This document shows, in pieces, positions 1 through 9,376 of a stretch of 64,000 bases of DNA (positions are counted from its first letter, which is position 1; every line of letters begins with the position of its first letter). The position numbers and the translations under genes are program-made. The notes beneath the pieces were generated by a model. That model saw nothing but the letters and a program-made list of their open reading frames with translations, was not told the origin of the DNA and did not search any database. Source of the DNA: Halopseudomonas oceani (GTDB lineage: Bacteria; Pseudomonadota; Gammaproteobacteria; Pseudomonadales; Pseudomonadaceae); assembly GCF_002903165.1 (NCBI RefSeq), contig NZ_PPSK01000005.1, positions 124,001-188,000 of the forward strand. The letters run 5' to 3'.

Positions 1-744
1 AGCACCCGCCGCGTGAGCCTGACCGAGGCCGGCCAGACCTTTTTGCAGCATTGCCAACGCCTGATCGACGCCCGCGACGAAGTACTGCAGGCCATCACCG
101 ATCTGGGCAGCGAGCCCAAAGGGCTACTGCGCATGACCTGCGCGGTAGCCTACGGCGAAAGTTTCATCATGCCGCTGGTCAACAACTTTATGCAGCAGCA
201 CCCGCAGCTGCGAGTGGAAATGACCCTGACCAACCAGACCCTTGACCTGCTGCACGGCAGCTACGACCTGGCCATTCGTCTGGGCCGGCTGCAGGACTCG
301 AGCCTGATCGCCACCCGCATTGCGCCGCGGCATATGTACCTGTGCGCCGCACCGTCATACCTGGAGCGTTTTGGCGCGCCGCACAGCCTCTCGGAGCTGC
401 CGCGCCACAACTGTCTGATCGGCAGCAGCGACGTCTGGTCCTTTCAACAGCGCGGTCGCGAACTGCCCGTACGTATACATGGCAACTGGCGCTGCAACAG
501 CGGTCAGGCGGTACTGGACGCCGCCCTGCGCGGCTTCGGCCTGTGTCAGTTGCCCGACTATTACGTGCAGGAGCACCTGCGCAGCGGCGCTTTACGTGCC
601 CTGCTGCCCCAGCACCAGCCACCGCATACTGCAGTCTGGGCACTGTATCCACAGCAAAGGCATCTATCGCCTAAGGTCCGGCAGTTGGTCGACCACCTCA
701 AACAAGGACTTGCCCGACGGCCGGAATACCAGCACAGCAGCTAA
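1..744 (+). CDS. LysR-family transcriptional regulator, 5'-truncated by window edge
   Basis: The reading frame is open from base 1, and the first codons (STRRVSLTEAG) are the end of a LysR winged helix-turn-helix, so the true start lies upstream of the window. The remaining roughly 247 residues are the linker helix and the two-lobed periplasmic-binding-protein-like effector domain. Its landmarks are LRMTCAVAYGESFIMPLV, the DLAIRLGRLQDSSLIATR segment and a late GFGLCQLPDYYV segment, which resemble the CrgA/DsdC-like subgroup common in Pseudomonas. The effector and target are unknown; LysR regulators usually control a divergent neighbour, which would be outside the window. A terminator-like hairpin follows the stop codon. 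Family call is firm, function is not. Confidence 0.9.
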   Translation, partial: STRRVSLTEAGQTFLQHCQRLIDARDEVLQAITDLGSEPKGLLRMTCAVAYGESFIMPLVNNFMQQHPQLRVEMTLTNQTLDLLHGSYDLAIRLGRLQDSSLIATRIAPRHMYLCAAPSYLERFGAPHSLSELPRHNCLIGSSDVWSFQQRGRELPVRIHGNWRCNSGQAVLDAALRGFGLCQLPDYYVQEHLRSGALRALLPQHQPPHTAVWALYPQQRHLSPKVRQLVDHLKQGLARRPEYQHSS

Positions 745-780
745 CGACTGCCGGGCAAACCACCTTCTCTGCGGCCATAA

Positions 781-803
781 GAAAAGGGGCCGAAGCCCCT
801 TTC
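781..803 (-). terminator. Hairpin between convergent genes
   Basis: A perfect 8-bp inverted repeat (AAAGGGGC / GCCCCTTT, 783-790 and 795-802, loop CGAA) lies between the convergent LysR and DUF4168 genes. The bases after the hairpin on the minus strand are T-rich (TCTTATGG), so it best fits as the terminator of the minus-strand gene, possibly serving both. Confidence 0.65.
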
Positions 804-819
804 CCGTGAGTCAATCAAA

Positions 820-1209
820 TCAGTTGAACTGCTGCGCACGCTCGCGCAACTCGGTATCGGTCTGCATGCGCGAGGCGATTTCATTGTAGCGAGCAACCTC
901 CATACCGGAGCTCTCAACCGCCTCAACCATTTCCTGCTGGGCATCGAACTGCAATTGCTGCGCCTGTTCCTGGTCACTGGCCGCGCCCAGTTCGTCGGTC
1001 AGCTCCTGGCGAATCTCGTTGACCTTCTCTTCTGCGCTGACGAATTTTTCCAAGTCGGCTTCAGACACAGGCGCAGCTGCCGCGGCTGCGGACGGTTCGC
1101 CGTATTGCTGGCCAGCGGCTCCACCTGCGGTTTGCGCAATAGCGAACGGAGCACCCGCACTCAGGGTCACAACACACAGAGCAGCGGTCAGTTTTTTCAG
1201 ATTCATCAT
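820..1209 (-). CDS. DUF4168 domain-containing exported protein
   Basis: A 129-residue protein. The start at 1209 (MMNLKKLTAALC) is preferred because GGAGAAG sits about 7 bases upstream; an in-frame ATG 33 bases further up has no such site. The N-terminus is a Sec signal peptide: Lys-rich n-region, hydrophobic core, and a probable cleavage at AIAQ-T. After a short Ala-rich stretch come two charged helical segments (VSEADLEKFVSAEEKVNEIR and a second repeat near the C-terminus), the pattern of DUF4168 proteins found in Pseudomonas and cyanobacteria. No catalytic motif is visible. The function is unknown; it is probably a small periplasmic helical protein. The promoter region upstream is unusually A+T rich. 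Confidence 0.75.
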   Translation of the reverse strand: MMNLKKLTAALCVVTLSAGAPFAIAQTAGGAAGQQYGEPSAAAAAAPVSEADLEKFVSAEEKVNEIRQELTDELGAASDQEQAQQLQFDAQQEMVEAVESSGMEVARYNEIASRMQTDTELRERAQQFN

Positions 1210-1375
1210 GGTGCTTCTCCTTCGTTGAAGTTCACCAGTCACAGAGCAGAGACCGTGCCAAAAACCCAGAAAACACCATAACCATATGATTTATAAAAAT
1301 AAAAACAAAAATCAAAAAAAATAAAACCACACCGGAGCCGGAACTATCAGCCATCAAAACGTATCTTTTTTAAAC

Positions 1376-2878
1376 ATGAGCAAAAAATATCCGTTCAAAT
1401 ATGACCCGCTAGCCTGGACAGGTATCAGCGGCCTGCAACGCACCGTCCTGCTGTTTGTTGTGCTGCCCCTGCTGCTGCTCACAGCGCTCGGTATCCGCTT
1501 CGGTTTGGAGCAGGCAAGCCAGTTTCAACAACAACGCCTGAAAGATGACCTTGAACTGATTGGCCGAGCCATCAGCATCCCTATTGGCAATGCACTGCGC
1601 GAGGGGGATCAGCAAGCGATCGAAGCGGCATTGAGCTCGGTCTTCATCATCGGCGAGGTCTATGGCGCGTCGGTGTTCGATGTGAATGGCGTGCGCCTGA
1701 GCGCAGCAGGGACCACCGAAAGCGACCTGTCGCGCACCGCCATTCCTGACCTGATCGTCTCCACCGGCCAGGCCCAACAGGGGTTCAGCCGAGTAGACGG
1801 ACGCAACCTGTTCTCCCACTTCATGCCGTTGTTTGATGCCGGCGGCAATATTCAGGGGTTGATTCAGATCAGCCGGCGCGCCAGCGACTTCGGGCGGGCG
1901 CTGGATCAACTGGAGATCATCGCCTGGCTAGCCTGGGCGGTACTGGCTATCGGCATTATCTGCGCAGTCATGCTCGGCCACTACGGCGGCGTCGGGCGAC
2001 ACGTGGACCGCCTACTGGAACATATGCAGCACGTAGCGGCGGGCAATCACGCACACCGGGCGGCGCTGGAAGGACCGACCGAGGTCGCCTCCCTGGCTCG
2101 CGGCTTGAACCAGATGCTAGACAGTATCGAGCAGGCGCAGCAGGAGCTTGACCAGCACCGCCTCGCGGAAACCCGGCTGCTGGCACAGCTCAAGGACCAG
2201 GAAAAGATGGCCGCCATCGGCGGCATGGCGCGCGGTGTAGCCCATGAGCTCGGCGCACCGTTGAGCGTCATTGATGGCCGCGCCCGCCGACTGCAGCGAA
2301 ACAGCGATACAAGCGCCGCCCAGACCCGCGAACTCAATGCCATTCGCGCCCAGGTTGCGCGACTGACTCGCACCGTTCGCCAACTGCTCGACTACAGCAG
2401 ACCCAGCGCCGTGCAGCCGCGCACCACCTCTTTACGACAGATCCTGGACAGTGCCACTGCGGCGATAACGCCAGAGCTGGACGATGCTGGGCGCCAGCTG
2501 GAGGTAGTGCCTCTTGCCTCAGCCCACCTGCCCAACATCACTGTTGACCCGGCACGGCTTGAGCTCGCCCTGCTCAACCTGCTGCGCAATGCGCTGCAAG
2601 CGAGCCGGTCCTGCCTGAGGGTAACGGTGAGTCAACAACAGGATTACCTGCGCATCGATATCGAAGACGACGGCCCGGGCCTGCCCGAGGCGACGCATGC
2701 GCAATTGCTGGAACCGTTCTTCACGACCAAGCCGCCTGGCGAGGGCACCGGACTCGGGCTGGCAATCGTCGACACCATCGCCGAAGAGCACGACGGCGAG
2801 CTGCAACTGGGCAGCAGCGACCTTGGCGGCTGCCGAGCCACCCTGCTGCTGCCGACCAACAGAGAGAGCACCGCATGA
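1376..2878 (+). CDS. Membrane sensor histidine kinase
   Basis: A 500-residue kinase. Residues about 23-41 form a first membrane helix, followed by a roughly 135-residue periplasmic sensor region, a second helix near residues 180-203, a HAMP linker, and a HisKA domain with the phospho-accepting His at about residue 290 (GVAHELGAPLS). The HATPase domain has the N-box (LLNLLRNALQAS), G1 (DDGPGLPE) and G2 (GEGTGLGLAIVD). The upstream region is A+T rich. Its stop overlaps the next start by ATGA, so kinase and sigma-54 regulator are translationally coupled and form a cognate pair. I cannot assign the signal; it is not FleS, NtrB or PilS by sequence. Confidence 0.92.
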   Translation: MSKKYPFKYDPLAWTGISGLQRTVLLFVVLPLLLLTALGIRFGLEQASQFQQQRLKDDLELIGRAISIPIGNALREGDQQAIEAALSSVFIIGEVYGASVFDVNGVRLSAAGTTESDLSRTAIPDLIVSTGQAQQGFSRVDGRNLFSHFMPLFDAGGNIQGLIQISRRASDFGRALDQLEIIAWLAWAVLAIGIICAVMLGHYGGVGRHVDRLLEHMQHVAAGNHAHRAALEGPTEVASLARGLNQMLDSIEQAQQELDQHRLAETRLLAQLKDQEKMAAIGGMARGVAHELGAPLSVIDGRARRLQRNSDTSAAQTRELNAIRAQVARLTRTVRQLLDYSRPSAVQPRTTSLRQILDSATAAITPELDDAGRQLEVVPLASAHLPNITVDPARLELALLNLLRNALQASRSCLRVTVSQQQDYLRIDIEDDGPGLPEATHAQLLEPFFTTKPPGEGTGLGLAIVDTIAEEHDGELQLGSSDLGGCRATLLLPTNRESTA

Positions 2879-4248
2879 GTCACACCGAACACCTGCTGCT
2901 GGTCGAGGACGACCCAGGGCTACGTGAACTACTGCAGGAGGAGCTGGAGGCCGAAGGCTACCGCGTCACCCCATGTCCCAGCGCCGAAGCCGCCCACGCC
3001 CTGCTTAAGCAGGGTGACGTCGATCTGCTGATCAGCGATCTGCGTCTGCCAGGTGCCGATGGCCTCAGCCTGCTCCCTGTCGCCCAACGCGCGAGCCCCG
3101 CCCCAGCAATTCTGATCATCACCGCTTTCGGTTCCGTTCAGCAGGCAGTGCAGGCGCTGCAGGAAGGGGCAGACGACTTCCTGACCAAACCCTTGGAAAT
3201 GGATCATTTTCTGCTGACAGCCAGTCGACTGCTGGAGAATCGCCGCCTGCGCCGCGAAGTGCAGCGCTACCGTTCAATCATGGCCCTTGAGCAATTTCAC
3301 GGGATCATCGGCCAGAGCAACGTCATGCGCCGGCTGTTTCAGGACATTCGCCAGGTCGCAGGCGCCGATGGCCCGGTTCTGATCCAGGGCGAGAGCGGTA
3401 CCGGCAAGGAGCTGGTCGCTCGCGCAGTGCATGAGCAAAGCGCCCGTTCCAGCGCCCCTTATATGGTTGTCAATTGCGGCGGTATCCCGGGCGAGCTGAT
3501 GGAGAGCGAGTTCTTCGGCCACGCCGCCGGAGCCTACACCGGGGCACGCAAGGCACGCGCGGGCCTGTTCCAGCAGGCCGACGGCGGCACCCTGCTGCTT
3601 GACGAAATAGGAGAAATGCCGCTCGCCCTGCAGGCCAAGCTATTGCGCGCCCTGCAGGATGGCAAGGTGCGCCCGGTGGGCAGCGACCACGAGATCCAGC
3701 TGAATGTGCGTGTAATCGCCGCGACCAACCGCCAGTTGACCGACTGTGTTGCCGACGGCAGCTTCCGCGAAGACCTGTTCTACCGACTGGAAACATTCAC
3801 CCTGCAAGTTCCACCCTTGCGTGAACGCGCCGAAGACATTCACGCGCTGGCCGACTTCTTCCTGGCACGATTCAATGCCAGACAGCAGCGCCAGATCAAA
3901 GGCTTCAGCGACGACGCTAGAGCAGCGCTGCAGCGCCACCCATTCCCGGGCAATGTGCGCGAGCTGCAGAATGCAGTCGAACGTGCGGCCACCTTCTGTA
4001 CCGGCAACCTGATCGAGCTCGTCAACCTGCCTGAGCGCTTGCAGCAGAACGAGGCCGACCTTCCCGGCGCACCAGCGGTACCGATGCTCGACAACCTCAC
4101 CGGCGAAGCGCTGGACCAGCTTCCCAGCCTGGAGACGGTACAACGGCAATACATCCACCAGGTGCTCAGCGCAACCGGTGGCAACAAGCGTCGTGCAGCG
4201 GACATTCTTGGCATCACCCGCCGCACCCTCTACCGCTGGATAGAATGA
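2875..4248 (+). CDS. Sigma-54-dependent response regulator (NtrC family)
   Basis: A 457-residue regulator with three domains. The receiver domain has an acidic pocket (VEDD) and phospho-acceptor Asp55. The AAA+ sigma-54 interaction domain has Walker A (GESGTGKE) and Walker B (GGTLLLDEIGEM). A C-terminal Fis-type helix-turn-helix (RRAADILGITRRTLYRW) binds DNA. The sigma-54 contact loop reads GAYTGA instead of the canonical GAFTGA, and the preceding segment is EFFGHAAG instead of the usual ELFGHEKG. Tyr is the mildest substitution at that position, so activity is expected. It should activate RpoN promoters once phosphorylated by the kinase encoded immediately upstream (4-base overlap). Targets are not evident. 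Confidence 0.93.
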   Translation: MSHTEHLLLVEDDPGLRELLQEELEAEGYRVTPCPSAEAAHALLKQGDVDLLISDLRLPGADGLSLLPVAQRASPAPAILIITAFGSVQQAVQALQEGADDFLTKPLEMDHFLLTASRLLENRRLRREVQRYRSIMALEQFHGIIGQSNVMRRLFQDIRQVAGADGPVLIQGESGTGKELVARAVHEQSARSSAPYMVVNCGGIPGELMESEFFGHAAGAYTGARKARAGLFQQADGGTLLLDEIGEMPLALQAKLLRALQDGKVRPVGSDHEIQLNVRVIAATNRQLTDCVADGSFREDLFYRLETFTLQVPPLRERAEDIHALADFFLARFNARQQRQIKGFSDDARAALQRHPFPGNVRELQNAVERAATFCTGNLIELVNLPERLQQNEADLPGAPAVPMLDNLTGEALDQLPSLETVQRQYIHQVLSATGGNKRRAADILGITRRTLYRWIE

Positions 4249-4327
4249 GTGCGGCGATGCAGGACAGCCGCGCTCTGGGTTACAGTAGGCCCGAACCTCG
4301 AATAACCTCTCAACTCAGGAGCACAAT

Positions 4328-4783
4328 GTGGCAAGCGCCCTGCGGCTGAATGCCCTGCTGGACCATCAATTCCAGCCGGGAGACCGACTTCTTTGCACCC
4401 TGCGCAACGAATTGAAACTGCTCGATGGCCTGTGTCGTACGCTAGGTGTCGCCGAACTGAGCCAGTTCATTGATACCACCGCGCTTGAGCTGCAAGCCGC
4501 CGTTGCCATGCTTGGTGAAGAAGGGCGCACAGCGGAGGTGCCGGAGGTTGACCCAGCAACCGGCCAGGTGTGGGGTATCGAAGACGTCAGTTGGCAACCG
4601 GTTGCCGCCGGCATGAGCACGCTAGAGGCGCTGGAGCAGCACCTGCGCAAAACCCCGCACAGTGGACTGAACAGCGCCAAGGTGCGCGACCTGCTCGATG
4701 AACTGGGCTACTGCACCACCCTGCTCACACCGCTTGAAGCCGAGGGTGCCCAGTTTCACCTGGCGCTCGAGGATCAGGGCTAG
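4328..4783 (+). CDS. Hypothetical protein, 151 aa
   Basis: I do not recognise this protein. The start is GTG at 4328, with AGGA at 4317-4320 (7-base spacing). The ATG two bases upstream is in another frame that closes after a few codons. The sequence is soluble, acidic and probably helical, with no signal peptide, membrane helix or metal motif. Recognisable stretches are LRNELKLLDGLCRTLG and LRDLLDELGYCTTL-like helices. It begins 79 bases after the response-regulator gene on the same strand, so it could be co-transcribed with it, but nothing in the sequence ties it to signalling. Confidence 0.7.
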   Translation: MASALRLNALLDHQFQPGDRLLCTLRNELKLLDGLCRTLGVAELSQFIDTTALELQAAVAMLGEEGRTAEVPEVDPATGQVWGIEDVSWQPVAAGMSTLEALEQHLRKTPHSGLNSAKVRDLLDELGYCTTLLTPLEAEGAQFHLALEDQG

Positions 4784-4825
4784 GCACCGGCGACAGCGTA
4801 GCGCCGCGCCGGTACCAACAAAGCG

Positions 4826-5206
4826 TTATTCGAATGGTGGCAAAGCCGCACCGGCCACCGGCTTGCCGGCCTCAGCCCAGGCATCAAAACCGCCCAGAAT
4901 CGACAGCACGTCCAGGTATCCCATCTCCTGCAGCGAACTGGCTGCCAGCGCCGAGCGACCACTGTTTTTGCAATAAAGCACCAGCTTCTGATCACGAGCC
5001 GACAACACCGGGTCATTGCTGAGCTTGAATTCCAACAACCCACGAGGGATGTTGATCGCGCCCGGGATATGGCCAGCCTGAAACTCGTCCGCCTCGCGTA
5101 CATCAATCAGCACATCGGCAGCCTGAATGGCTGCGTCAGCGGCCGTCAAATCAACCTCATTGACACGCGCCTTGGCGGCGGCGACCAGATCATGGGCGGT
5201 TTTCAT
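4826..5206 (-). CDS. Rhodanese-like sulfurtransferase
   Basis: A 126-residue single-domain rhodanese. The start at 5206 (MKTAHDLVAAAK) is chosen because CGGAG lies 6-7 bases upstream; the longer frame begins with residues that do not fit the family. The domain shows the DVREADEFQAGHIPGAINIP signature and the active-site loop YCKNSGRS, with the persulfide-forming Cys at about residue 79 followed five residues later by Arg. It has no signal peptide, so it should be cytoplasmic and act in sulfur transfer or thiosulfate/persulfide handling. It is convergent with the hypothetical gene before it and apparently monocistronic. The donor and acceptor are unknown. Confidence 0.9.
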   Translation of the reverse strand: MKTAHDLVAAAKARVNEVDLTAADAAIQAADVLIDVREADEFQAGHIPGAINIPRGLLEFKLSNDPVLSARDQKLVLYCKNSGRSALAASSLQEMGYLDVLSILGGFDAWAEAGKPVAGAALPPFE

Positions 5207-5425
5207 AAGTGACTCCGGTGTTAGACATGGCAGGTTCGAGCCCGCATGCACCGCACCGGCAACACAAGACAGCCATGTGCCGGACTTTCACGAGCTCTCA
5301 ATTAAGAAAAATATAAACTTTATTTTGATTCTATGCATAGCACAAAAAGGAATAACAAGCTCGCCGGAGATAAGCCAGCCTACTTACCTGACCGAAAACA
5401 GGGGCGCAAGGGAAACCAAGCCCAG

Positions 5426-6169
5426 CTACCCCAGCAACGCCGCGATACGCTGCCGGGTTTCTGCCATCAGCTCTGGCAGTTGCTCACGATCATAGCTGCT
5501 GGCGTCCAGCGGCTCACCGATGTGTACCGACACCTGCTGGCCTAGATTGAAACGCCAACTGCGTGCCGGAAGTACATTGTGAATACCGCGAATGGCAACC
5601 GGTACGATGATTGCGTCGGTATCCAGGGCCAGATGAAAACACCCCTTCTTGAACGGCAACAGCTCCCCGGTACGTGAACGCGTCCCTTCCGGCGCTGCCC
5701 AGAGCACAATCCCGGACTCCATCATATTCCGCGCCCGAGCCAGGTCGGCTATCGCCTGATTGCGCTTGTGGCGGTTGATTGAAGGGAATTCAGCCAACCG
5801 CATGGTGACCCCAAGCACCGGAATCCGATACAGCTCGGCCTTGGCGAGCATACGGATAGAGCCGGGCAAAGCGACGAAGCTGACCGGAATATCGTAGTGG
5901 CTGGCATGGGTGCAGAGAATGATATAGCGGCGACCGTCTGCGAAGTCCGGCGTTTTGCCGTATACCGTAACCTGCAGCCGCACCAGCCTCAGCAATTTGC
6001 TCGCCCAGCCGCGTGTGTAGCGGTCAACCCGGGCCCGATCCAGCTGCCTGAATGCGGCTCTCCAGATGACGTCCAGGCAGTACCCCAAGGTAACCAGCAC
6101 AGAGCCAACCACAACGCCAACACGGCGCAGCAAGGTGGCAGATTCAGCAACGGGTGACAGACTCAGCAT
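5426..6169 (-). CDS. 1-acyl-sn-glycerol-3-phosphate acyltransferase-like (PlsC/LPLAT family)
   Basis: A 247-residue protein of the lysophospholipid acyltransferase family. The start at 6169 (MLSLSPVAES) is chosen because a GAGAG site lies upstream; a longer frame opens at TTG 6262 without a ribosome site. Residues about 16-38 form a membrane anchor. The catalytic HX4D motif is HASHYD (His88-Asp93) and the phosphate-binding block is APEGTRSRTG. It should transfer an acyl chain to a lysophosphatidate-like acceptor at the inner membrane. It lies downstream of, and on the same strand as, the HD-GYP gene, 89 bases apart, so they may be co-transcribed. Whether it is the main PlsC or a paralogue cannot be told here. 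Confidence 0.85.
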   Translation of the reverse strand: MLSLSPVAESATLLRRVGVVVGSVLVTLGYCLDVIWRAAFRQLDRARVDRYTRGWASKLLRLVRLQVTVYGKTPDFADGRRYIILCTHASHYDIPVSFVALPGSIRMLAKAELYRIPVLGVTMRLAEFPSINRHKRNQAIADLARARNMMESGIVLWAAPEGTRSRTGELLPFKKGCFHLALDTDAIIVPVAIRGIHNVLPARSWRFNLGQQVSVHIGEPLDASSYDREQLPELMAETRQRIAALLG

Positions 6170-6258
6170 GACCACTCTCTTGTTATGGCTATCGACCCCT
6201 GCCGCGCCAGCAACCATCGGCAGGATGGCACAGATTGCCACAATTCCGTCATCTAGGG

Positions 6259-9150
6259 TCAAGCCAGCGGCTGGCTATCCTGCTCCGAGATCAGCCCCCA
6301 TTCACGCAACTGGGCAAGACACTCACTGACATCGACGTCATCACGCTGGAAACCGGACAGGAACAACTGTCCGTACTGTTCGTGCACACCGGTGCGCAGA
6401 AAGAGCGCCAGCAGTGTTGGGTCAATATGCCGATCCTTAGCCATGAACAGCATGATCTTGACCGCTTCAGACAGGGTCTTGGCTGACTTGTAAGGGCGAT
6501 CGGCCGCCGTCAGCGCTTCAAAGATATCAGCGATTGCCAGCACCCGATCCTGCACTGACAGCTGATCTTCGCCAAGCCGACGCGGATAACCGGTCCCATC
6601 AAGCTTCTCATGATGCGTCGCGGCCAATTGCGGCACATTGCGCAGCGCACGCGGGAACGGCAAGGTGCTGAGCATGATCAGCGTCTGCACAATATGATCA
6701 TTGATCTTGAACCGCTCCTCAGCTGTGAGGGTTCCACGCTGGATGGACAGGTTGTGCAGCTCACCCAGGTCGAAACTGTATTCCGGCGGTTCCATATCGA
6801 ACCCCCACTCATTGCGCGGATCATCACTGGCAACCGGCGGCTTGCGATCCCCCCAGGGCACCTTGTGCTCCGGCTTGTCGCTGAGCAGTTGCTCAACCAC
6901 CGGCAGCGGCAATTCGGGTACCGCTTCGAGCTGCCGCATTTCCTGCTGCGACAGGCCAAGCCGATCATCGAAGTGCCGCGTCCAGGTCTGCCGAGCGATC
7001 TGCTGCAACTGCGCAATATCCTCATCACGCATGAACTCGCCACCAACGTTAGCCTTGGCCACCTCGGCAAACTCGGCTTGCAGACGCGCATGGGTCTGGG
7101 CCAGCTCAGCGGCCAGTGCCGCTTCATCCTGCCCGTCTGCTCGCCCCTGCCAATAGCGTATCTCGGCGTCACGCCAGAGCACTTCAAAGCGCGTGCGAAT
7201 CTCGTGAATACGGTTGTAGATGGTTTCCAGCTTGGTCGCTTTGTCAACGACGTATTCCGGGCTGGTGATCTTGCCGCAATCGTGCATCCACGCGGCGATT
7301 CTGAAGGCATAGCGTTCATCCTCGTCCATGGAAAAGTCCGCCAGCGAGCCGTTTTCTGCACTCAACGCCCGATTGAGCAGCATCTCAGCCAACTGTGGCA
7401 CACGATCACAGTGGCCGCCGGTATAGGGTGACTTGGCGTCAATCGCCGTTGCCAGCAGGCGAATGATTGACTCCATCAAGCGCCGCTGGTCATCGAACAG
7501 CTGCCGCGTCTCGATAGCAACCGCTAGCGTGCCGGACAGGCTGTCGAGGAATTGCCGCAAACTCCGGAGGGCCTTGCCCGATAGCAACGGCGACACTTCC
7601 ACTGCCAGCACACCGATTAGGCTTTCCCGCCGATCACGCAATGCCAACGTCAGATAACGGTGATCGCGATCAAGCCGCGTCGCCAGCACCCGCTCCGGCT
7701 TGCTGCGCAATTCCTCGTCGAGAAGAATCGACTGAGGGTAATGGTCAGCGTTAATACCGCTGGCGAGTACCAGCTCAGCGCTCTTTTCTTCGTACAGAAA
7801 CACGGCGCCGCCGCGCCCCTTGGCCATTTCGATAAGATGGCCAAGCACCTCATCCAGCATTCGCTCAAGCCGAGCTTCACGACTGAGCGCCAGTGAAATT
7901 TGCTGAAAGTGATGAATGGCACTCGCCATTCGCCCTAGCACCTGGCCCAGTTCACTCACTTCACGAATACGCGAGCGCACGCCGATCTTCTGGCTGAAAT
8001 CCATGTCGGCCAGATAGCCAACCTGGTCAGCCAGCGATTTGAGTGGCCCTCCTAGTCGCTGCCCTAGTGCCCAACCAATCAGCACCAGCAGCAACATGAG
8101 CACCAGTGCCCAGACCGCCTGGTGCTTGAGAATATTGACTACGCCGGACAGCAGCTCCCTGCCGGGCATGGCGATCAACACACGCCCCAGATCCTCACCA
8201 ATCCGGCTCAACGGCAAACTGATGACGTACCAGTCACCATCCTCTCTCGGCAGGCGCCTGACCTCCGAGGAACCAATGCGCATCGCTGCCAACTCGCTCA
8301 ACACCGGCACGTTCAGTTCATCAATGGTCGCCAGTCTGGGAGACTCCGCCCCCTCCAGCACGATCAAGCGATCAACATCAGGGTAGGCAACAACGCGATT
8401 GCCACTGACGATTGCCATCTCGGTGCCTGGCGTAAGGTGCATGTCCTTGACCTCGACGGCCAAGTCATCGACTGCCGCGTCCAAGCCAAGCACGGTAGCG
8501 GTCAGTTGGCTGCGCAGCGCCATGGTCAGGCCAACCTGGTGGGTAGTGAAGTACAGATAGGGCTCAGTCAGCACAACCTCTGCAGACTGCTGCGCCATCT
8601 GATACCAAGGACGAGTACGGGGGTCGTAGCGATACTCCGGAACGGGCCGACTTCCCATCTGGTGCAGTTCCTTGTCAAAGAACAGCCAGCGGCCACGGAG
8701 CCCTTCACCGTCGCGCTCAATGGACTGCGCCAGAAAATGGGTACCTTCAGGCAAGTTGTAGCCATCAATCCCGCCCTCCGGCACCCTGCGCACCAGAAAG
8801 AAATCGCCGTCCGGATAGCCCGCATAAACAGCACTGACCGCAGTGCCATCACGCAGCAGTTGAACCAACGCCGGCAGCCGGTCAACCCGGTCAGAGAGGG
8901 TTCGCGCGCTGACCAGCGGATCGTGAACCAACAGACGCAAGGCGTTCTCGCTCGGGGTGAGCAGACGATCCGCACGCTCATCCAACAAAGCACCGAACTG
9001 CCTGGCGGAGTCAGCCGCCGCCGCAACCAGTACCGCTCGCGCGCCGCGATAGCCCTGGAAGGCAGTCACTGCCAGCATTGTCAGCAGACAGATAACAATG
9101 GACACGGCAATGAGCCCCTGCAGCGTAATCCACGGACGCACTCTTTTCAT
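6259..9150 (-). CDS. Membrane Cache-HAMP-GAF-HD-GYP protein (putative cyclic-di-GMP phosphodiesterase)
   Basis: About 963 residues from the start at 9150 (MKRVRPWITL, AGGA upstream). A membrane helix at about 10-32 is followed by a large periplasmic double-Cache-like region (RTRPWYQMA is typical of dCache), then a second helix (VWALVLMLLLVLIGW), HAMP, a GAF-like region, and an HD-GYP domain. The HD-GYP landmarks are MHDCGK (His at about residue 623) and HHEKLDGTGYP (about residue 846). In ordinary HD-GYP domains these two blocks lie about 60 residues apart; here the gap is about 220, so roughly 160 residues are inserted. Family knowledge predicts hydrolysis of c-di-GMP. The ligand sensed is unknown. 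Confidence 0.88.
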   Translation of the reverse strand: MKRVRPWITLQGLIAVSIVICLLTMLAVTAFQGYRGARAVLVAAAADSARQFGALLDERADRLLTPSENALRLLVHDPLVSARTLSDRVDRLPALVQLLRDGTAVSAVYAGYPDGDFFLVRRVPEGGIDGYNLPEGTHFLAQSIERDGEGLRGRWLFFDKELHQMGSRPVPEYRYDPRTRPWYQMAQQSAEVVLTEPYLYFTTHQVGLTMALRSQLTATVLGLDAAVDDLAVEVKDMHLTPGTEMAIVSGNRVVAYPDVDRLIVLEGAESPRLATIDELNVPVLSELAAMRIGSSEVRRLPREDGDWYVISLPLSRIGEDLGRVLIAMPGRELLSGVVNILKHQAVWALVLMLLLVLIGWALGQRLGGPLKSLADQVGYLADMDFSQKIGVRSRIREVSELGQVLGRMASAIHHFQQISLALSREARLERMLDEVLGHLIEMAKGRGGAVFLYEEKSAELVLASGINADHYPQSILLDEELRSKPERVLATRLDRDHRYLTLALRDRRESLIGVLAVEVSPLLSGKALRSLRQFLDSLSGTLAVAIETRQLFDDQRRLMESIIRLLATAIDAKSPYTGGHCDRVPQLAEMLLNRALSAENGSLADFSMDEDERYAFRIAAWMHDCGKITSPEYVVDKATKLETIYNRIHEIRTRFEVLWRDAEIRYWQGRADGQDEAALAAELAQTHARLQAEFAEVAKANVGGEFMRDEDIAQLQQIARQTWTRHFDDRLGLSQQEMRQLEAVPELPLPVVEQLLSDKPEHKVPWGDRKPPVASDDPRNEWGFDMEPPEYSFDLGELHNLSIQRGTLTAEERFKINDHIVQTLIMLSTLPFPRALRNVPQLAATHHEKLDGTGYPRRLGEDQLSVQDRVLAIADIFEALTAADRPYKSAKTLSEAVKIMLFMAKDRHIDPTLLALFLRTGVHEQYGQLFLSGFQRDDVDVSECLAQLREWGLISEQDSQPLA

Positions 9151-9376
9151 TGCCTGATCCTGTTCCCTGTCTGGATAGCGCCAGCTTCCACAACATGATG
9201 AGCATAGCTCAGCGACGGAGGATCGCATCATGTTCGCAACCAGCTCAGAGCCACTCTCCGCGAATCATGCACCAAACGGATATTCGCCACTTCGGCTGAT
9301 GAATGCGCATGCGACAATCGCGCCATTACGGCACCGATTTGCCATAGTGTCGGCTTCTGATTCTTTGGAGAGCAGC

